DNA of 64,000 nucleotides, taken from the NCBI GenBank assembly GCA_943842505.1, contig CALTDI010000005.1, positions 62,001 through 126,000 of the forward strand, written 5' to 3'. Of this stretch, positions 45,751 to 57,135 are shown piece by piece. Position 1 is the stretch's first letter; each line of letters starts with the position of its first letter. The DNA comes from an uncultured Pseudomonadales bacterium. Lineage in GTDB: Bacteria; Pseudomonadota; Gammaproteobacteria; Pseudomonadales; Pseudohongiellaceae. The position numbers and the translations under genes are program-made. The notes under the pieces are model-generated. The model did no database searches. It had not been told where the DNA came from and saw nothing but the letters and a program-made list of their open reading frames with translations.

Positions 45751-46971
45751 ATGACTATTGAAATAAAAGCCCCCACATTACCCGAATCGGTACCCGATGG
45801 GACTATCGCGAACTGGTATAAGAATGTTGGCGACACGGTATCCCGTGACGAGCTGCTGGTGGACATCGAGACGGATAAAGTCGTTATCGAGGTGGTCTCA
45901 CCAACCGATGGAACGCTAAAAGAAATTCTAAAGAATGCCGGCGATACAATTGTGAGTAATCAGGCAATCGGCAGTGTATTGCCCGGTAAAGGAAAGGCGG
46001 CAGCTAAAGAAGAGAAGGCGGAGCCGGCAACAAGCGCTACCGACGCGCCGGCAGAAGAGACTGCCGCGTCAGATAGTGAGGCGATTATCAGTCCGGCTGC
46101 GAAGAAGCTGATCGAAGAGAATAAGTTAGATGGTTCTACTATCGCCGGCAGCGGTAAAGACGGCAGAATCACCAAGGAAGACGTGCTGAATGTGCTCGAG
46201 TCGCCTCCAACGCCTGCTTCCGAACCTGCAGCGGCCTCACAGGGCAGTATAGGAATGTCGAAAGAAGGTCGCTTGGAAGAACGAGTTCCTATGAGTCGGC
46301 TGCGCGCGAAGGTTGCCGAGCGATTGCTGCAGGCTAGCCAGTCCACTGCGATGTTAACTACCTTTAATGAAGTTAACATGCAGCCGATCATGGAGATTCG
46401 CAATCGTTATAAAGCCGAATTCGAGAAAGTCCATGAAGGCACCCGTCTAGGCTTCATGTCATTTTTTGTGCGTGCCAGCACTGAGGCATTGAAGCGCTAT
46501 CCCGCTGTGAACGCGTCTCTGGATGGCGATGAAATCATCTATCACGGCTATCAAGATATAGGGGTGGCTGTTTCGTCACCGCGTGGCCTGGTAGTGCCGG
46601 TGCTGCGTAATACAGACAACATGGGGTTAGCCCAGGTTGAGCAAGAGATTCGTCAATTTGGCGAGAAGGCGCGAGATGGCAAACTATCCATTGAAGAGAT
46701 GTTAGGTGGTACGTTCACCATTTCTAATGGCGGGGTGTTTGGCTCACTATTGTCGACTCCTATTTTGAACCCACCGCAGACTGCAATTTTGGGTATGCAC
46801 AAGATACAGGAGCGTCCCATGGCGGTCTCAGGTGAGGTGAAAGTTCTACCGATGATGTATCTGGCACTTTCCTATGATCACAGAATGATCGATGGCAAAG
46901 AAGCGGTTCAGTTTCTGGTAACCGTGAAGGACTTGCTAGAGGACCCGACGCGGCTTCTCCTGGAAATATAA
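45751..46971 (+). CDS. sucB: Dihydrolipoyllysine succinyltransferase (2-oxoglutarate dehydrogenase E2)
   Basis: Core acyltransferase of the 2-oxoglutarate dehydrogenase complex. Domain order in the 406 residues: a lipoyl domain with the modified lysine K43 in [10 protein letters not shown], an Ala/Glu-rich hinge, a peripheral-subunit-binding domain at about 112-146 ([16 protein letters not shown]...GRITKEDVL), a second flexible linker, and the catalytic domain ending with the chloramphenicol-acetyltransferase-like motif [12 protein letters not shown]. It has one lipoyl domain, as in E. coli SucB. Confidence 0.97.
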   Translation: MTIEIKAPTLPESVPDGTIANWYKNVGDTVSRDELLVDIETDKVVIEVVSPTDGTLKEILKNAGDTIVSNQAIGSVLPGKGKAAAKEEKAEPATSATDAPAEETAASDSEAIISPAAKKLIEENKLDGSTIAGSGKDGRITKEDVLNVLESPPTPASEPAAASQGSIGMSKEGRLEERVPMSRLRAKVAERLLQASQSTAMLTTFNEVNMQPIMEIRNRYKAEFEKVHEGTRLGFMSFFVRASTEALKRYPAVNASLDGDEIIYHGYQDIGVAVSSPRGLVVPVLRNTDNMGLAQVEQEIRQFGEKARDGKLSIEEMLGGTFTISNGGVFGSLLSTPILNPPQTAILGMHKIQERPMAVSGEVKVLPMMYLALSYDHRMIDGKEAVQFLVTVKDLLEDPTRLLLEI

Positions 46972-47042
46972 ACAGAATGCACTGAAGACTAGCTAGCGAT
47001 TACCTGCCTAGCTATTCATTACTTATCCAATTTAGAGATTGA

Positions 47043-48500
<1,458 letters not shown>

Positions 48501-48560
48501 TTTAACCTACGTCGTTACATAGATAGCAGACTAGCTATAAAGCTAAAAGATGGAGCATAA

Positions 48561-49730
48561 ATGAATTTACACGAATATCAGGCGAAGCAACTTTTTGCTG
48601 AATACGGACTTCCGGTTTCAGAGGGAATTGCTGTAGACACTGCGGCCGACGCTACCGCTGCGGCGAAGAAGATAGGCGGCAGCAAATGGGTTGTTAAGGC
48701 GCAGGTGCATGCGGGCGGGCGTGGTAAGGCCGGCGGTGTAAAACTCGTAGATACGCCTGAAGAGGCCGGGGCTTTCGCCGAGCAATGGCTGGGCAAAAAT
48801 ATGGTGACTTACCAAACTGATGCGGGTGGTCAGCCGGTAAGCAAAATCCTAGTTGAGACTTGCACGGATATCGCTCAGGAGCTGTACTTAGGTGCTGTAA
48901 TCGATCGCTCTTCAAGGCGTATTGTTTTCATGGCGTCAGTAGAAGGTGGTGTAGAGATTGAAAAGGTTGCTGCGGAAACCCCTGAGAAGATACTAAAAGC
49001 GACGATCGATCCACTTACCGGTGCGCAGCCCTATCAGGCGCGAGACCTGGCATTCCGTCTGGGGCTGAAAGGCGGACAGATTAAACAGTTCACGAATCTT
49101 TTCCTTGGCCTTGCCAAGCTGTTTCAGGATATGGATCTGGCGCTGCTGGAGATTAACCCTCTGGTCATTACAGACGAAGGAAATCTGCACTGCCTTGATG
49201 GAAAGATTAATATCGACGGCAATGCCATGTACCGTCAGCCCAAACTGCGTGAAATGCACGACCCGAGTCAGGACGACGAGCGTGAGGCTCAGGCCGCAGA
49301 ATGGGAGCTTAACTATGTAGCTCTGGACGGCAATATTGGATGCATGGTAAATGGCGCAGGTTTGGCTATGGGAACTATGGACATAGTTCAGTTGCACGGC
49401 GGCAGCCCGGCTAACTTTCTCGATGTTGGCGGTGGCGCAACCAAAGAACGTGTAACCGAAGCATTTAAGATTATTCTTTCTGACGAAAATGTCGCCGCGG
49501 TGTTGGTCAATATCTTTGGCGGCATCGTGCGTTGCGACCTTATAGCGGAGGGCGTCATTGGCGCGGTAAACGAAGTGGGTGTTGAAGTGCCAGTGGTGGT
49601 TCGGCTCGAGGGAAATAGCGCAGAATTAGGTAGGGACGTTTTGAAGAAAAGTGGATTGAATATTATTGCGGCTACTAGCCTTTCCGATGCAGCTGAAAAA
49701 GTCGTTGCGGCGGCCGGAGGTGCAGAATGA
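48561..49730 (+). CDS. sucC: Succinyl-CoA synthetase beta subunit
   Basis: ADP-forming succinyl-CoA ligase subunit providing the ATP-grasp nucleotide site and the succinate site. The 389-residue protein is the standard length and starts with [19 protein letters not shown]. It has [19 protein letters not shown] for nucleotide binding, LLEINPLVI and the CoA/phosphate-side loop [20 protein letters not shown]. Its last codons overlap the sucD start by 4 bp (ATGA), a coupled pair. Confidence 0.97.
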   Translation: MNLHEYQAKQLFAEYGLPVSEGIAVDTAADATAAAKKIGGSKWVVKAQVHAGGRGKAGGVKLVDTPEEAGAFAEQWLGKNMVTYQTDAGGQPVSKILVETCTDIAQELYLGAVIDRSSRRIVFMASVEGGVEIEKVAAETPEKILKATIDPLTGAQPYQARDLAFRLGLKGGQIKQFTNLFLGLAKLFQDMDLALLEINPLVITDEGNLHCLDGKINIDGNAMYRQPKLREMHDPSQDDEREAQAAEWELNYVALDGNIGCMVNGAGLAMGTMDIVQLHGGSPANFLDVGGGATKERVTEAFKIILSDENVAAVLVNIFGGIVRCDLIAEGVIGAVNEVGVEVPVVVRLEGNSAELGRDVLKKSGLNIIAATSLSDAAEKVVAAAGGAE

Positions 49731-50599
49731 GCATATTAGTCGATAAGAATACCAAGGTTATCTGTCAGGGCTTCACCGGTGCCCAGGGTACCTTTCATTC
49801 AGAGCAGGCCATCGAATACGGCACGAAGATGGTAGGTGGCGTAACGCCAGGAAAGGGTGGCCAGGTGCATCTAGATCTACCCGTCTTTAATACTGTTCGC
49901 GAAGCCTTCGATGAAACCGGTGCCGATGCCTCTGTCATCTATGTTCCCGCCGCATTCTGTAAGGACTCAATTCTGGAAGCCGCGGCTTCGGGCATTAAGC
50001 TTATTGTCTGCATAACCGAGGGAATTCCAACCCTGGATATGTTGGTCGCTAAAGAAAAATGCGATCAGTTGGGCGTTCAGCTTATCGGGCCTAACTGCCC
50101 GGGCGTCATCACGCCAGGTGAATGTAAAATAGGCATTATGCCTGGGCATATTCACAAGCCGGGTAGGGTAGGTATTGTATCTCGTTCTGGCACTCTGACT
50201 TATGAAGCAGTTAAGCAGACCACCGATCATGGCTTCGGGCAATCGTCCTGTGTTGGTATTGGCGGGGATCCGATTCCTGGGTCTAACTTTATCGACATTC
50301 TGTCATTGTTTCAGCAGGACGAGCAAACCGAGGCGATTGTAATGATAGGCGAGATTGGCGGTACCGCCGAAGAGGAAGCCGCTGCCTATATAAAGGCTAA
50401 CGTAAGCAAGCCGGTTGTCGCCTATATTGCAGGCGTGACAGCACCGCCAGGCAAACGCATGGGGCATGCTGGTGCAATTATTTCTGGCGGTAAAGGTACC
50501 GCTGATGAAAAATTTGCCGCACTTCAGGATGCCGGTGTTAAGACCGTTCGCAGCCTCGCTGAGATCGGAAACGGTCTTTCTGAAATAACTGGCTGGTAA
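49727..50599 (+). CDS. sucD: Succinyl-CoA synthetase alpha subunit
   Basis: The alpha subunit carries the phosphohistidine and the CoA site. In the 290-residue protein, H247 in [14 protein letters not shown] is the phosphorylated histidine. The CoA-binding Rossmann half begins with [19 protein letters not shown], and [20 protein letters not shown] is the second conserved loop. It closes the gltA-sdh-suc cluster; a hairpin overlapping its stop codon forms the likely transcript end. Confidence 0.97.
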   Translation: MSILVDKNTKVICQGFTGAQGTFHSEQAIEYGTKMVGGVTPGKGGQVHLDLPVFNTVREAFDETGADASVIYVPAAFCKDSILEAAASGIKLIVCITEGIPTLDMLVAKEKCDQLGVQLIGPNCPGVITPGECKIGIMPGHIHKPGRVGIVSRSGTLTYEAVKQTTDHGFGQSSCVGIGGDPIPGSNFIDILSLFQQDEQTEAIVMIGEIGGTAEEEAAAYIKANVSKPVVAYIAGVTAPPGKRMGHAGAIISGGKGTADEKFAALQDAGVKTVRSLAEIGNGLSEITGW

Positions 50600-50618
50600 G
50601 CCGCTAGCCAGTTATTTC
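50582..50618 (+). terminator. Hairpin overlapping the sucD stop codon
   Basis: GAAATAACTGGCT (50582-50594) pairs perfectly with AGCCAGTTATTTC (50606-50618) around an 11-base loop that includes the stop codon. The right arm contains TTATTTC rather than a pure T run, so it is a probable but not textbook terminator. Its near symmetry would also work for the opposite strand. Confidence 0.6.
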
Positions 50619-50805
50619 TCGTTCGAATTTTCCCTCCCGTTACCTCTTCTGCTATTTATCACGGTCATCGCGCTTAACTTTTCTGTTTTAAAAGGTTCTA
50701 AAAGCGCGATGTTGTGTGATAGTCTTATTCGAAATTCATGCATAAAATGCTGAATTTAAGGGACTATTTAGTTAGTGGTTTTTGGGCTGCTAACAAGTTC
50801 ATTCG

Positions 50806-50928
50806 ATTGGTTACGAAGCGTCTCAAACTTTCTCGGTTTGGGTAGATTAGTAACCAATGGTGAGCTTTGTTTCATGGAAAACTGTCGGACACGAGAGATT
50901 TAGAAAAATCACGGAATCTCAGACAGTT
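50806..50928 (+). promoter_or_regulatory. Two-hairpin structured leader upstream of the TonB operon
   Basis: First structure: ATTGGTTAC (50806-50814) pairs with GTAACCAAT (50850-50858), enclosing CAAAC/GTTTG (50824-50828, 50836-50840). Second: AACTGTC (50880-50886) pairs with GACAGTT (50922-50928), enclosing GAGATT/AATCTC (50895-50900, 50915-50920). Both nested hairpins lie 135-260 bp before the DUF3450 start in a 464-bp gap that has no gene. They could form a cis-regulatory leader, a small RNA, or protein operators. No known riboswitch was recognised. Confidence 0.4.
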
Positions 50929-51063
50929 AATTTACATATCAGGTAACTGGTATTTAGGAAAAAATAGTTTGTCGTGTCTGAATTAGTTGCTGCTCAACTT
51001 TCGATCAACAGCAGAAGCTTGATAGTTCAGATCTGATTATTTAACAAGAAAATAGGATGGCAC

Positions 51064-51867
51064 ATGAAAAACCGTCGAATTACAAATATGAGTATGACTG
51101 CTCTAGCATTGCTCATGTCTTGCATCATGGCTTCGGCTCAGGCTGCGGAAATTCTCGTAGACAGCAGTATTCTTGATCAGGCTATGGACGTTATTGGGGT
51201 TAAGAACACCGAAGCTGCCGCAGTGCAGGAAGAAATTAACCGGTTGGCGAATTCAACAAGCTCTACGTTTGAAGATTTCAAGCGTCAAAACGACGCGTTA
51301 GAGGCACTGCTAGTGCTCAACGCGGGTTTTCGCAAGTCAGTCTCTATTCAGGAAGAGAATATCGCTACCCTAGATGAGTCGATCGCAAGCGTTGAATCGA
51401 TTACACGCGAGATTCCACTTCTGATGGAAAAGATGCTTTCAAGCATAGAGCAGTTTGTTGAGCTTGATTATCCGTTCCAGGTAGAAGAAAGAGCCAATCG
51501 ACTTAGATTTGCCCGTTCTGCCATCGACAATCCGGATGTGTCAATCGCTGAGAAGTTTCGCCAAGTGTTGGTCATGTACCAGACTGAGGCCACCTACGGC
51601 AGAACTAACGCGACTTACCCCGATACTATTGAGATCGGCGGCGTAGAGCGTGATGTAAACGTGGTTCGAATCGGCCGCGTAGCCCTGATGTATCAATCTA
51701 CCGATCGTCAAGTGACTGGCGCATGGGATAACAACGCGCGTCAGTGGGTTGAATTACCGGCTGGCGAATATCGCACGGCTGTACAGAAGGCGATGCGAGT
51801 TGCCTCTAATGTGGATGCCCCCAGCATCATTAACCTGCCTGTAGCGGCACCGGAGGCAGCACGATGA
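51064..51867 (+). CDS. DUF3450 periplasmic protein of the Ttp/TonB system
   Basis: The first gene of a TonB-type operon; DUF3450 proteins accompany TtpC/ExbB modules in Vibrio, Alteromonas and relatives. The 267-residue protein has a Sec signal peptide (MKNRRITNMSMTALALLMSCIMASAQA, cleavage near AQA-AE), then a long helical coiled-coil region (about 45-140) and a C-terminal conserved stretch with VVRIGRVALMYQSTD. AGGATGG lies 5 bases before the ATG. Its stop overlaps the next start by 4 bp. It is expected in the periplasm, perhaps linking the proton channel to TonB. Confidence 0.85.
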   Translation: MKNRRITNMSMTALALLMSCIMASAQAAEILVDSSILDQAMDVIGVKNTEAAAVQEEINRLANSTSSTFEDFKRQNDALEALLVLNAGFRKSVSIQEENIATLDESIASVESITREIPLLMEKMLSSIEQFVELDYPFQVEERANRLRFARSAIDNPDVSIAEKFRQVLVMYQTEATYGRTNATYPDTIEIGGVERDVNVVRIGRVALMYQSTDRQVTGAWDNNARQWVELPAGEYRTAVQKAMRVASNVDAPSIINLPVAAPEAAR

Positions 51868-53249
51868 GAAATTTAATGAAAATAACAGGCCTAACAGCCA
51901 CAGCATGTGCTTTTAGCCTCACTGCCAATTTTGCAGCGGCGCAAGGCGCAACATCTCTATCTGCTCTACTTGACTTAGTCGAAAACGATCGAGTGGCAGA
52001 ATCCGCAGAATACGTGCAGCGTCAGCAGGAATTTGAGCAGAATGCGAATCGACAGGAACAAATTCTGCAGACTACTAACGAGAGAATCACTGAGCAGGAA
52101 GCAGAGCAGGGTAGACTCAGTGACCTTTTTGAAGCGAACGAAATCATCATCCGTGACAAGCGTGACATTCTGCGTGATCGTCGTGGTGACTTGAATGAAT
52201 TGTTTGGCACCCTGCAAGGTGTTGCTGGCGACTTTTTAAGTAATTTTGAAAATTCCTTAATTAGCGGGCAATTTCCAGGCCGTTCAGAATATCTAGAAGA
52301 CTTCATTGCAAAAGCCGGTAGTACTATCGAGCAGCTGAACCCAGAAGAAATAGAGCGCTTTTGGTTTTACATGCAGCAAGAAGTCGTAGAGTCTGCACGT
52401 GTAGCGACCTTTAATGCAGACGTATCGCTGCCTACAGGCGAGACAGTTAATCGCAGCGTAACCAGAATTGGACTCTACAACGTGGTGTCTGAAGGTGAGT
52501 ACCTAAGTTACGACGGTGATATAGGGCATTTCCAGGTTCTACCTAAGCAACCTGCTGCAGGCATCCTATCGGCCGCCGCCGCTTTGGAAGCTTCTACTGG
52601 CGGATTCATTAGCGTCGGCATCGACCCCACGGGTGGTGTTGGTGGGCAGGTGATGGCTAACTTGGTCAACTTTCCATCAGTTGAAGAACAGGTGAGAAAC
52701 AATTCAGGCACTATCGGATTTATCATCATTGGGGTCGGTGTGGTCGGTATCCTCATTGGCTTCCTCCGACTGCTTATCCTGTCACTTGTTTCTATCAAGG
52801 TTCGCGGTCAGCTTAAGAGCGATAAGGCCTCTAAAGGCAATCCTCTAGGTCGTGTGCTACTAGTGGCGGAGTCAAATCCGGCTGCTGATACAGAGACCCT
52901 GGAACTGAAGCTAGGTGAGGCTATTCTGCAAGAGACGCCGTCACTGGAAAGCATGCTGACGCTGATCAAGATGATTGCGACTATTGCTCCATTAGGCGGA
53001 TTGCTAGGTACTGTTACCGGTATGATTCAGGTGTTCCAGCAAATTACTGTATACGGTGCTGGTGATCCAACAATTATGGCTGGCGGTATTTCATCTGCAT
53101 TGATGACAACGGTGCTAGGTATTGTTGTGGCTATCCCAACAATCTTCATGCACACAGTTGTTAAGAGCCGTGCTGACAATATCATTCATATCCTGGAAGA
53201 ACAGGCTACTGGAATGATTGCGCAGAAGGCCGAACAGTCAGCTGGATAA
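51864..53249 (+). CDS. TtpC-like MotA/TolQ/ExbB proton-channel protein with periplasmic domain
   Basis: A long ExbB-family protein of 461 residues, about twice the usual size. It has a signal peptide (cleavage near AAA-QG), a coiled-coil periplasmic domain (about 40-110) and a globular part. The MotA/TolQ/ExbB channel follows, with membrane helices at about 286-308, 374-397 and 415-440 (IAPLGGLLGTVTGMIQVF and LMTTVLGIVVAIPTIF). This is the TtpC architecture needed for TonB2 energy transduction in Vibrio. It overlaps the DUF3450 gene and precedes a second, normal ExbB. Confidence 0.9.
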   Translation: MRNLMKITGLTATACAFSLTANFAAAQGATSLSALLDLVENDRVAESAEYVQRQQEFEQNANRQEQILQTTNERITEQEAEQGRLSDLFEANEIIIRDKRDILRDRRGDLNELFGTLQGVAGDFLSNFENSLISGQFPGRSEYLEDFIAKAGSTIEQLNPEEIERFWFYMQQEVVESARVATFNADVSLPTGETVNRSVTRIGLYNVVSEGEYLSYDGDIGHFQVLPKQPAAGILSAAAALEASTGGFISVGIDPTGGVGGQVMANLVNFPSVEEQVRNNSGTIGFIIIGVGVVGILIGFLRLLILSLVSIKVRGQLKSDKASKGNPLGRVLLVAESNPAADTETLELKLGEAILQETPSLESMLTLIKMIATIAPLGGLLGTVTGMIQVFQQITVYGAGDPTIMAGGISSALMTTVLGIVVAIPTIFMHTVVKSRADNIIHILEEQATGMIAQKAEQSAG

Positions 53250-53273
53250 TCCGGTAAAGCAGAGGAAGATACT

Positions 53274-53804
53274 ATGTATTTTGCATTTCTGGATATTATA
53301 GACGCGGTATCACTTTTCATGGCACGAGGCGGTCCTGTTTTAACAGTTATCGCCATGTTGCTCCTGGTTAAGTGGTCACTCGTATTCGAAAGAATCTGGT
53401 ATCTGAACACTACCCATAAGGCCAATGTGAAGAACACATTGGCCGAGTGGAATGCGCGCGCAGACACCAAGTCGTGGAGTGCTCATCAGATTCGCACTAT
53501 GATGATTTCAAAGATTTCATTAGACGTACGCAACACATTACCGATCATTGAGGTATTGGTGACGATCTGTCCTTTGTTAGGGCTGATTGGCACGGTAACC
53601 GGCATGATCAATGTGTTCTTTGTTATGGCCGTAACCGGTGGTGGTGATGCCAAGTCGATGGCTGGCGGAGTATCTATGGCAACGATTCCGACAATGGCCG
53701 GAATGGTTGGTGCTATTTCAGGCATATTTGCATCAAATTACCTGAAAGCGAAAGTAGATCGAGATTTAGAGCTGCTTGAAGATCATCTACCGTTAAGCGA
53801 CTAA
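53274..53804 (+). CDS. exbB: ExbB-type proton channel subunit
   Basis: The standard-size ExbB of the TonB energising complex: 176 residues with three membrane helices (about 16-36, 84-108, 125-150). The conserved channel helices are CPLLGLIGTVTGMINVF and MATIPTMAGMVGAISGIFASNYL. With ExbD it uses the proton motive force to drive TonB. It lies 24 bp after the TtpC-like gene and 21 bp before exbD in the same operon. Confidence 0.93.
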   Translation: MYFAFLDIIDAVSLFMARGGPVLTVIAMLLLVKWSLVFERIWYLNTTHKANVKNTLAEWNARADTKSWSAHQIRTMMISKISLDVRNTLPIIEVLVTICPLLGLIGTVTGMINVFFVMAVTGGGDAKSMAGGVSMATIPTMAGMVGAISGIFASNYLKAKVDRDLELLEDHLPLSD

Positions 53805-53825
53805 TAGTTAATTCAAGGTGAAACC

Positions 53826-54233
53826 ATGAAATCAGGTTTAATGAAGAAAAGGGACGCGGAAGAGGCAGGTGAAATTGATCTCACCCCAATGCTGGACGTC
53901 GTATTTATCCTTCTCATATTTTTTATTGTGACGTCGGTATTCGTTAGTGAAGCCGGTATCGAAGTAACCAAGCCAGAAGCATCTACTGCCGAAGGTAAAA
54001 AGGGTGACTTGATACTTATCGCCGTGGGTCCATCGGGTGACATCTGGCTCGATGGTGATCAGATCGATCCGAGATTTATTAGGTCTCGTTTCGAGCTGCG
54101 CTTGGCCGATGCGCCAAATTCAGCCGTAATTATTCAGGCTGACGGTGACTCTGCCAACGAACAGGTTATGCTTATTTTGGAAGCAGCACGCGAAGCCAAT
54201 ATTTCAGACGTATCCATTTCAGCGGAGGCATAG
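53826..54233 (+). CDS. exbD: ExbD-type biopolymer transport protein
   Basis: A single-pass membrane protein that forms the proton path with ExbB. The 135-residue protein has the membrane helix with the essential aspartate in LTPMLDVVFILLIFFIVTSVF (about 22-42; D27 within TPMLDVV), then a periplasmic domain ending with ADGDSANEQVMLILEAAREANISDVSISAE. Three bases separate its stop from the tonB start. Confidence 0.93.
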   Translation: MKSGLMKKRDAEEAGEIDLTPMLDVVFILLIFFIVTSVFVSEAGIEVTKPEASTAEGKKGDLILIAVGPSGDIWLDGDQIDPRFIRSRFELRLADAPNSAVIIQADGDSANEQVMLILEAAREANISDVSISAEA

Positions 54234-54236
54234 ACT

Positions 54237-54854
54237 ATGATAGTAATTAGATGGGCTCTATCCATGGTAATGGCAGCTGGTATCACTCTGGGGCTGTTCT
54301 ATTTTATGCAGGCCTTGATCGCGACAGGAGCGCAGCTCGATCAGCGCGTAACAGTTGTGAAGATTGTTGATGCTACGATGCCCGAGATTGAACTGGAAGT
54401 TCTCGAAGAAATTGATAAGCCTGAGCCGATTCAGGATGACACGGAAGTTGTGGAAGAAGTGCCTGATAGACAAGTCAATTTGTCGGACGGTCCTTCTCTG
54501 AACATCGAGCGTGCCTCAATAGAACTCGATACTGGCTTACAACTCAGCAACGCATCTATTTCGGCAACCGATGGTGACTTTTTGCCACTCGTAGCTATTG
54601 CACCACAATATCCGACACGGGCCGCACAGCGCGGAATCGAAGGCTGGTGTCTGGTAAGTTTTACGGTGAATGGCCTGGGGAATGTGGAAGAAGAAAGCAT
54701 TGTAGTGGTTGATGCAGAACCGAGTAATATTTTCGACCGATCTTCTATACGAGCGGCGACACGCTTTAAGTTTCAGCCCCGAGTAGTAGATGGGCAAGGG
54801 GTCGCTGTCGAGGGTGTGCAGTACGTGTTTCGCTATGAACTCGAGGATAATTAA
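54237..54854 (+). CDS. tonB: TonB energy-transducing protein
   Basis: TonB spans the periplasm and opens outer-membrane receptors. The 205-residue protein has an N-terminal membrane anchor (about 6-30), an acidic linker rather than the classical Pro-rich one (EIELEVLEEIDKPEPIQDDTE), and the C-terminal TonB domain with the PQYPTRAAQRGIEGW motif and FKFQPRVVDGQGVAVEGVQY. The short linker and gene context correspond to the TonB2 type. It is 2 bp upstream of the TPR gene. Confidence 0.93.
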   Translation: MIVIRWALSMVMAAGITLGLFYFMQALIATGAQLDQRVTVVKIVDATMPEIELEVLEEIDKPEPIQDDTEVVEEVPDRQVNLSDGPSLNIERASIELDTGLQLSNASISATDGDFLPLVAIAPQYPTRAAQRGIEGWCLVSFTVNGLGNVEEESIVVVDAEPSNIFDRSSIRAATRFKFQPRVVDGQGVAVEGVQYVFRYELEDN

Positions 54855-54856
54855 CA

Positions 54857-56215
54857 ATGAGAATACTCAACAAGCTTAAGCTGGGATTTCTCGCAGCTGT
54901 ACTTAGCGTGGTCTTGTTGCCTTCGCAGTTTGTTATGGCTGGTGAAGAACAGAGAGCTCCACCAGAGGCAAGATCTGCGGGCACTCTTGGTCCGGCGGTA
55001 ATGCGCGCAATATCTGAGATTCAGGAATTGATGCAACCGGAAGACGAAGAGGATGAGCCTGATCTTGTTCAAGCCAAAATCGAGCTAGATGACCTCTATG
55101 AACGCCGTTTCGCGCGTATGAACGATTTTGAGAAATCTACCCTTCTTAACTTCTACACGAACTACTATCTCAATATAGAAGATTATCCAGGCGCAATTGG
55201 CATCTTTATACAGATGCTTGAGATCGAAACTCTGCGTGCCGATATCAGATTACGTACTCACCGCTCTCTAGGGCAGCTGTATGCGTCTGAAGAAGATTGG
55301 CAGGGCTCTATCGATAACTACGAGCAATGGCGCAATCTGTCGGATACCGAAGATGAAATTGTTTATCGTGGCCTTTCCTATGCCCATTACCAGTTAGAGA
55401 ACTTCGAAGAAGCCAAGCCTTTTTGGATAGCTCGTATGGAGTTGCTGCTAGATGCCGGCGAGACTTTAGAGCGCGAAGACTATGCTTATCTCAATGGTCT
55501 GTATTTTACGCTTGAAGACTTCGAGTCCGCTCTGGAGCTCACGAAGACAATGATAGTGTTGTACGATAATAAGACCGATTGGCAGAATCTAAGCGCTATC
55601 TATGCCGGTCTGGAGAACGATGACCGAGGCCTACAAGCATTGAATCTCTATTATCTAAAAGGGATGATGGACGATGACACGCGCTTTATTAATCTTGCGC
55701 AGTCACTAGCAGGTGTTGACCTTCCGTATACTGGAGCGAAGATCTTGAGCGAAGGTCTCGAGAAAGAAATCGTAGAAACCGACGAAGAGAACCTGACTCG
55801 ACTTACTCAGATGCATCTGATGGCGAACGAGTTCGATGACGCGTTAGAGCCTGCGATGGCGGCAGCAGAGGCAGACGAGACAGGTAACGGCTACGATACA
55901 TTGGGCTATATACGCTACGTACTCCGTGATTATGAAGGCGCTGCAGAGGCGTTTCGTGAAGCGATCGATAAGGGCGACCTCAATGATCGTTCCGATACTC
56001 TAATGTTTCTGTCCAGGGCGATGCTTGAGATGCAGAAATTTGATGAGGCTGAGGAAGCTGCAAGAGATGCTGCCGATGCTGGCGATGAGCGAGGGCGCAA
56101 ATCTGCGCAGGACTTCATGCGCGCTATTGATGGCCGCCGCTCGTACTACGCGACCATTTCTAGCCGAAAAGCTGATGCTATCGATTTCTATCAGCCGTAT
56201 CCGCCACTTCAATAG
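54857..56215 (+). CDS. Tetratricopeptide-repeat protein of the TonB operon
   Basis: A 452-residue exported protein with a signal peptide (hydrophobic core FLAAVLSVVLLPSQFVMA, cleavage near VMA-GE) and then helical repeats resembling TPRs, e.g. RSLGQLYASEEDWQGSIDNYEQW, YLNGLYFTLEDFESALELTKTM and DTLGYIRYVLRDYEGAAEAFREAID. TPR proteins occur as the last gene of Ttp/TonB2 clusters in marine gammaproteobacteria; the function may be assembly or stabilisation of the periplasmic complex. The predicted end of the operon is the terminator just downstream. Confidence 0.85.
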   Translation: MRILNKLKLGFLAAVLSVVLLPSQFVMAGEEQRAPPEARSAGTLGPAVMRAISEIQELMQPEDEEDEPDLVQAKIELDDLYERRFARMNDFEKSTLLNFYTNYYLNIEDYPGAIGIFIQMLEIETLRADIRLRTHRSLGQLYASEEDWQGSIDNYEQWRNLSDTEDEIVYRGLSYAHYQLENFEEAKPFWIARMELLLDAGETLEREDYAYLNGLYFTLEDFESALELTKTMIVLYDNKTDWQNLSAIYAGLENDDRGLQALNLYYLKGMMDDDTRFINLAQSLAGVDLPYTGAKILSEGLEKEIVETDEENLTRLTQMHLMANEFDDALEPAMAAAEADETGNGYDTLGYIRYVLRDYEGAAEAFREAIDKGDLNDRSDTLMFLSRAMLEMQKFDEAEEAARDAADAGDERGRKSAQDFMRAIDGRRSYYATISSRKADAIDFYQPYPPLQ

Positions 56216-56267
56216 CATATTGCAGTGCAGGGCAGCTTGAAAAACTAGGCTAAGCCCCCATAAATAG

Positions 56268-56309
56268 AACCCAATCATGTAGCGAATGCTACAGATTGGG
56301 TTTTTTTTT
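56268..56309 (+). terminator. Rho-independent terminator of the TonB operon
   Basis: AACCCAATC pairs with GATTGGGTT, with an inner TGTAGC/GCTACA stem and GAAT loop, followed by nine T (56301-56309 counting the stem T). A strong intrinsic terminator about 50 bp after the TPR gene. Confidence 0.93.
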
Positions 56310-56355
56310 GAGAGCAGATACAGTCCCAGACGGCAGAATAGACGAGGAAAGATAG

Positions 56356-57135
56356 ATGGCTACAAAAACCGCAGAAACCAGAGGATTTGAGACGGAAGCT
56401 AAACAGCTCCTTCACTTGATGATTCACTCTCTCTATAGCAATAAGGAGATTTTCCTAAGAGAGCTCATATCTAACGCCTCCGATGCGGCAGACAAGCTCA
56501 GATTCGCTGCATTGTCTGAGCCCGACTTACTCACTAGTGGTGGTGAGCCTCAGGTTCAAATAGATTTTGATGCCAAAAAGAATACCCTAACTATCAGCGA
56601 TAGCGGCATCGGCATGACACGGGATGAAGTGATCAGCAATCTGGGTACTATTGCGAAATCGGGCACAGCTCAATTCCTTGAGTCGCTCACCGGCGACCAG
56701 AAGAAAGATTCGCAACTCATAGGACAGTTTGGTGTTGGCTTTTACTCGGCCTTCATCGTTGCGGATGAAGTCGAAGTATTGACCCGCAAGGCGGGAACCC
56801 CCGAAGACGAAGCGACTCTATGGATCTCAAAGGGCGAGGCAGACTACTCCATTGATGCGGCAACGAAAGCCACGGCCGGCACGCAGATCACGTTACACCT
56901 TAAGGATGAAGAGAAGGAATACGCGGAAAGCTACCGCTTGCGTAGCATAGTGAAAAAATATGCTGACCATATCTCCATCCCAGTGTTGATGGAGAAAGAG
57001 AACTTCGCGGCAGAAGAGGCTGATGATGCTGAGGGCGCGGCGGAGAAAACCCACCGAGAAAGAATACGAAGCAGTAAACCAAGCGAAGGCGCTATGGACG
57101 CGTTCGCGCAAAGATGTAAAAAAAGAAGAATATAA
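56356..57135 (+). CDS. htpG: Chaperone HtpG (Hsp90), N-terminal fragment (frameshifted)
   Basis: HtpG is the bacterial Hsp90 ATPase chaperone. This frame has the full GHKL ATP-binding domain: [55 protein letters not shown] and GTQITLHL. At 57046-57049 a run of four A follows GAG; the family frame needs only three (GAG AAA CCC ACC GAG), so one extra A shifts the frame and residues after about 230 are out of frame. Removing it gives a 641-residue protein (E. coli HtpG 624). The start ATG at 56356 has GAGGAAAG upstream. Confidence 0.92.
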   Translation: MATKTAETRGFETEAKQLLHLMIHSLYSNKEIFLRELISNASDAADKLRFAALSEPDLLTSGGEPQVQIDFDAKKNTLTISDSGIGMTRDEVISNLGTIAKSGTAQFLESLTGDQKKDSQLIGQFGVGFYSAFIVADEVEVLTRKAGTPEDEATLWISKGEADYSIDAATKATAGTQITLHLKDEEKEYAESYRLRSIVKKYADHISIPVLMEKENFAAEEADDAEGAAEKTHRERIRSSKPSEGAMDAFAQRCKKRRI

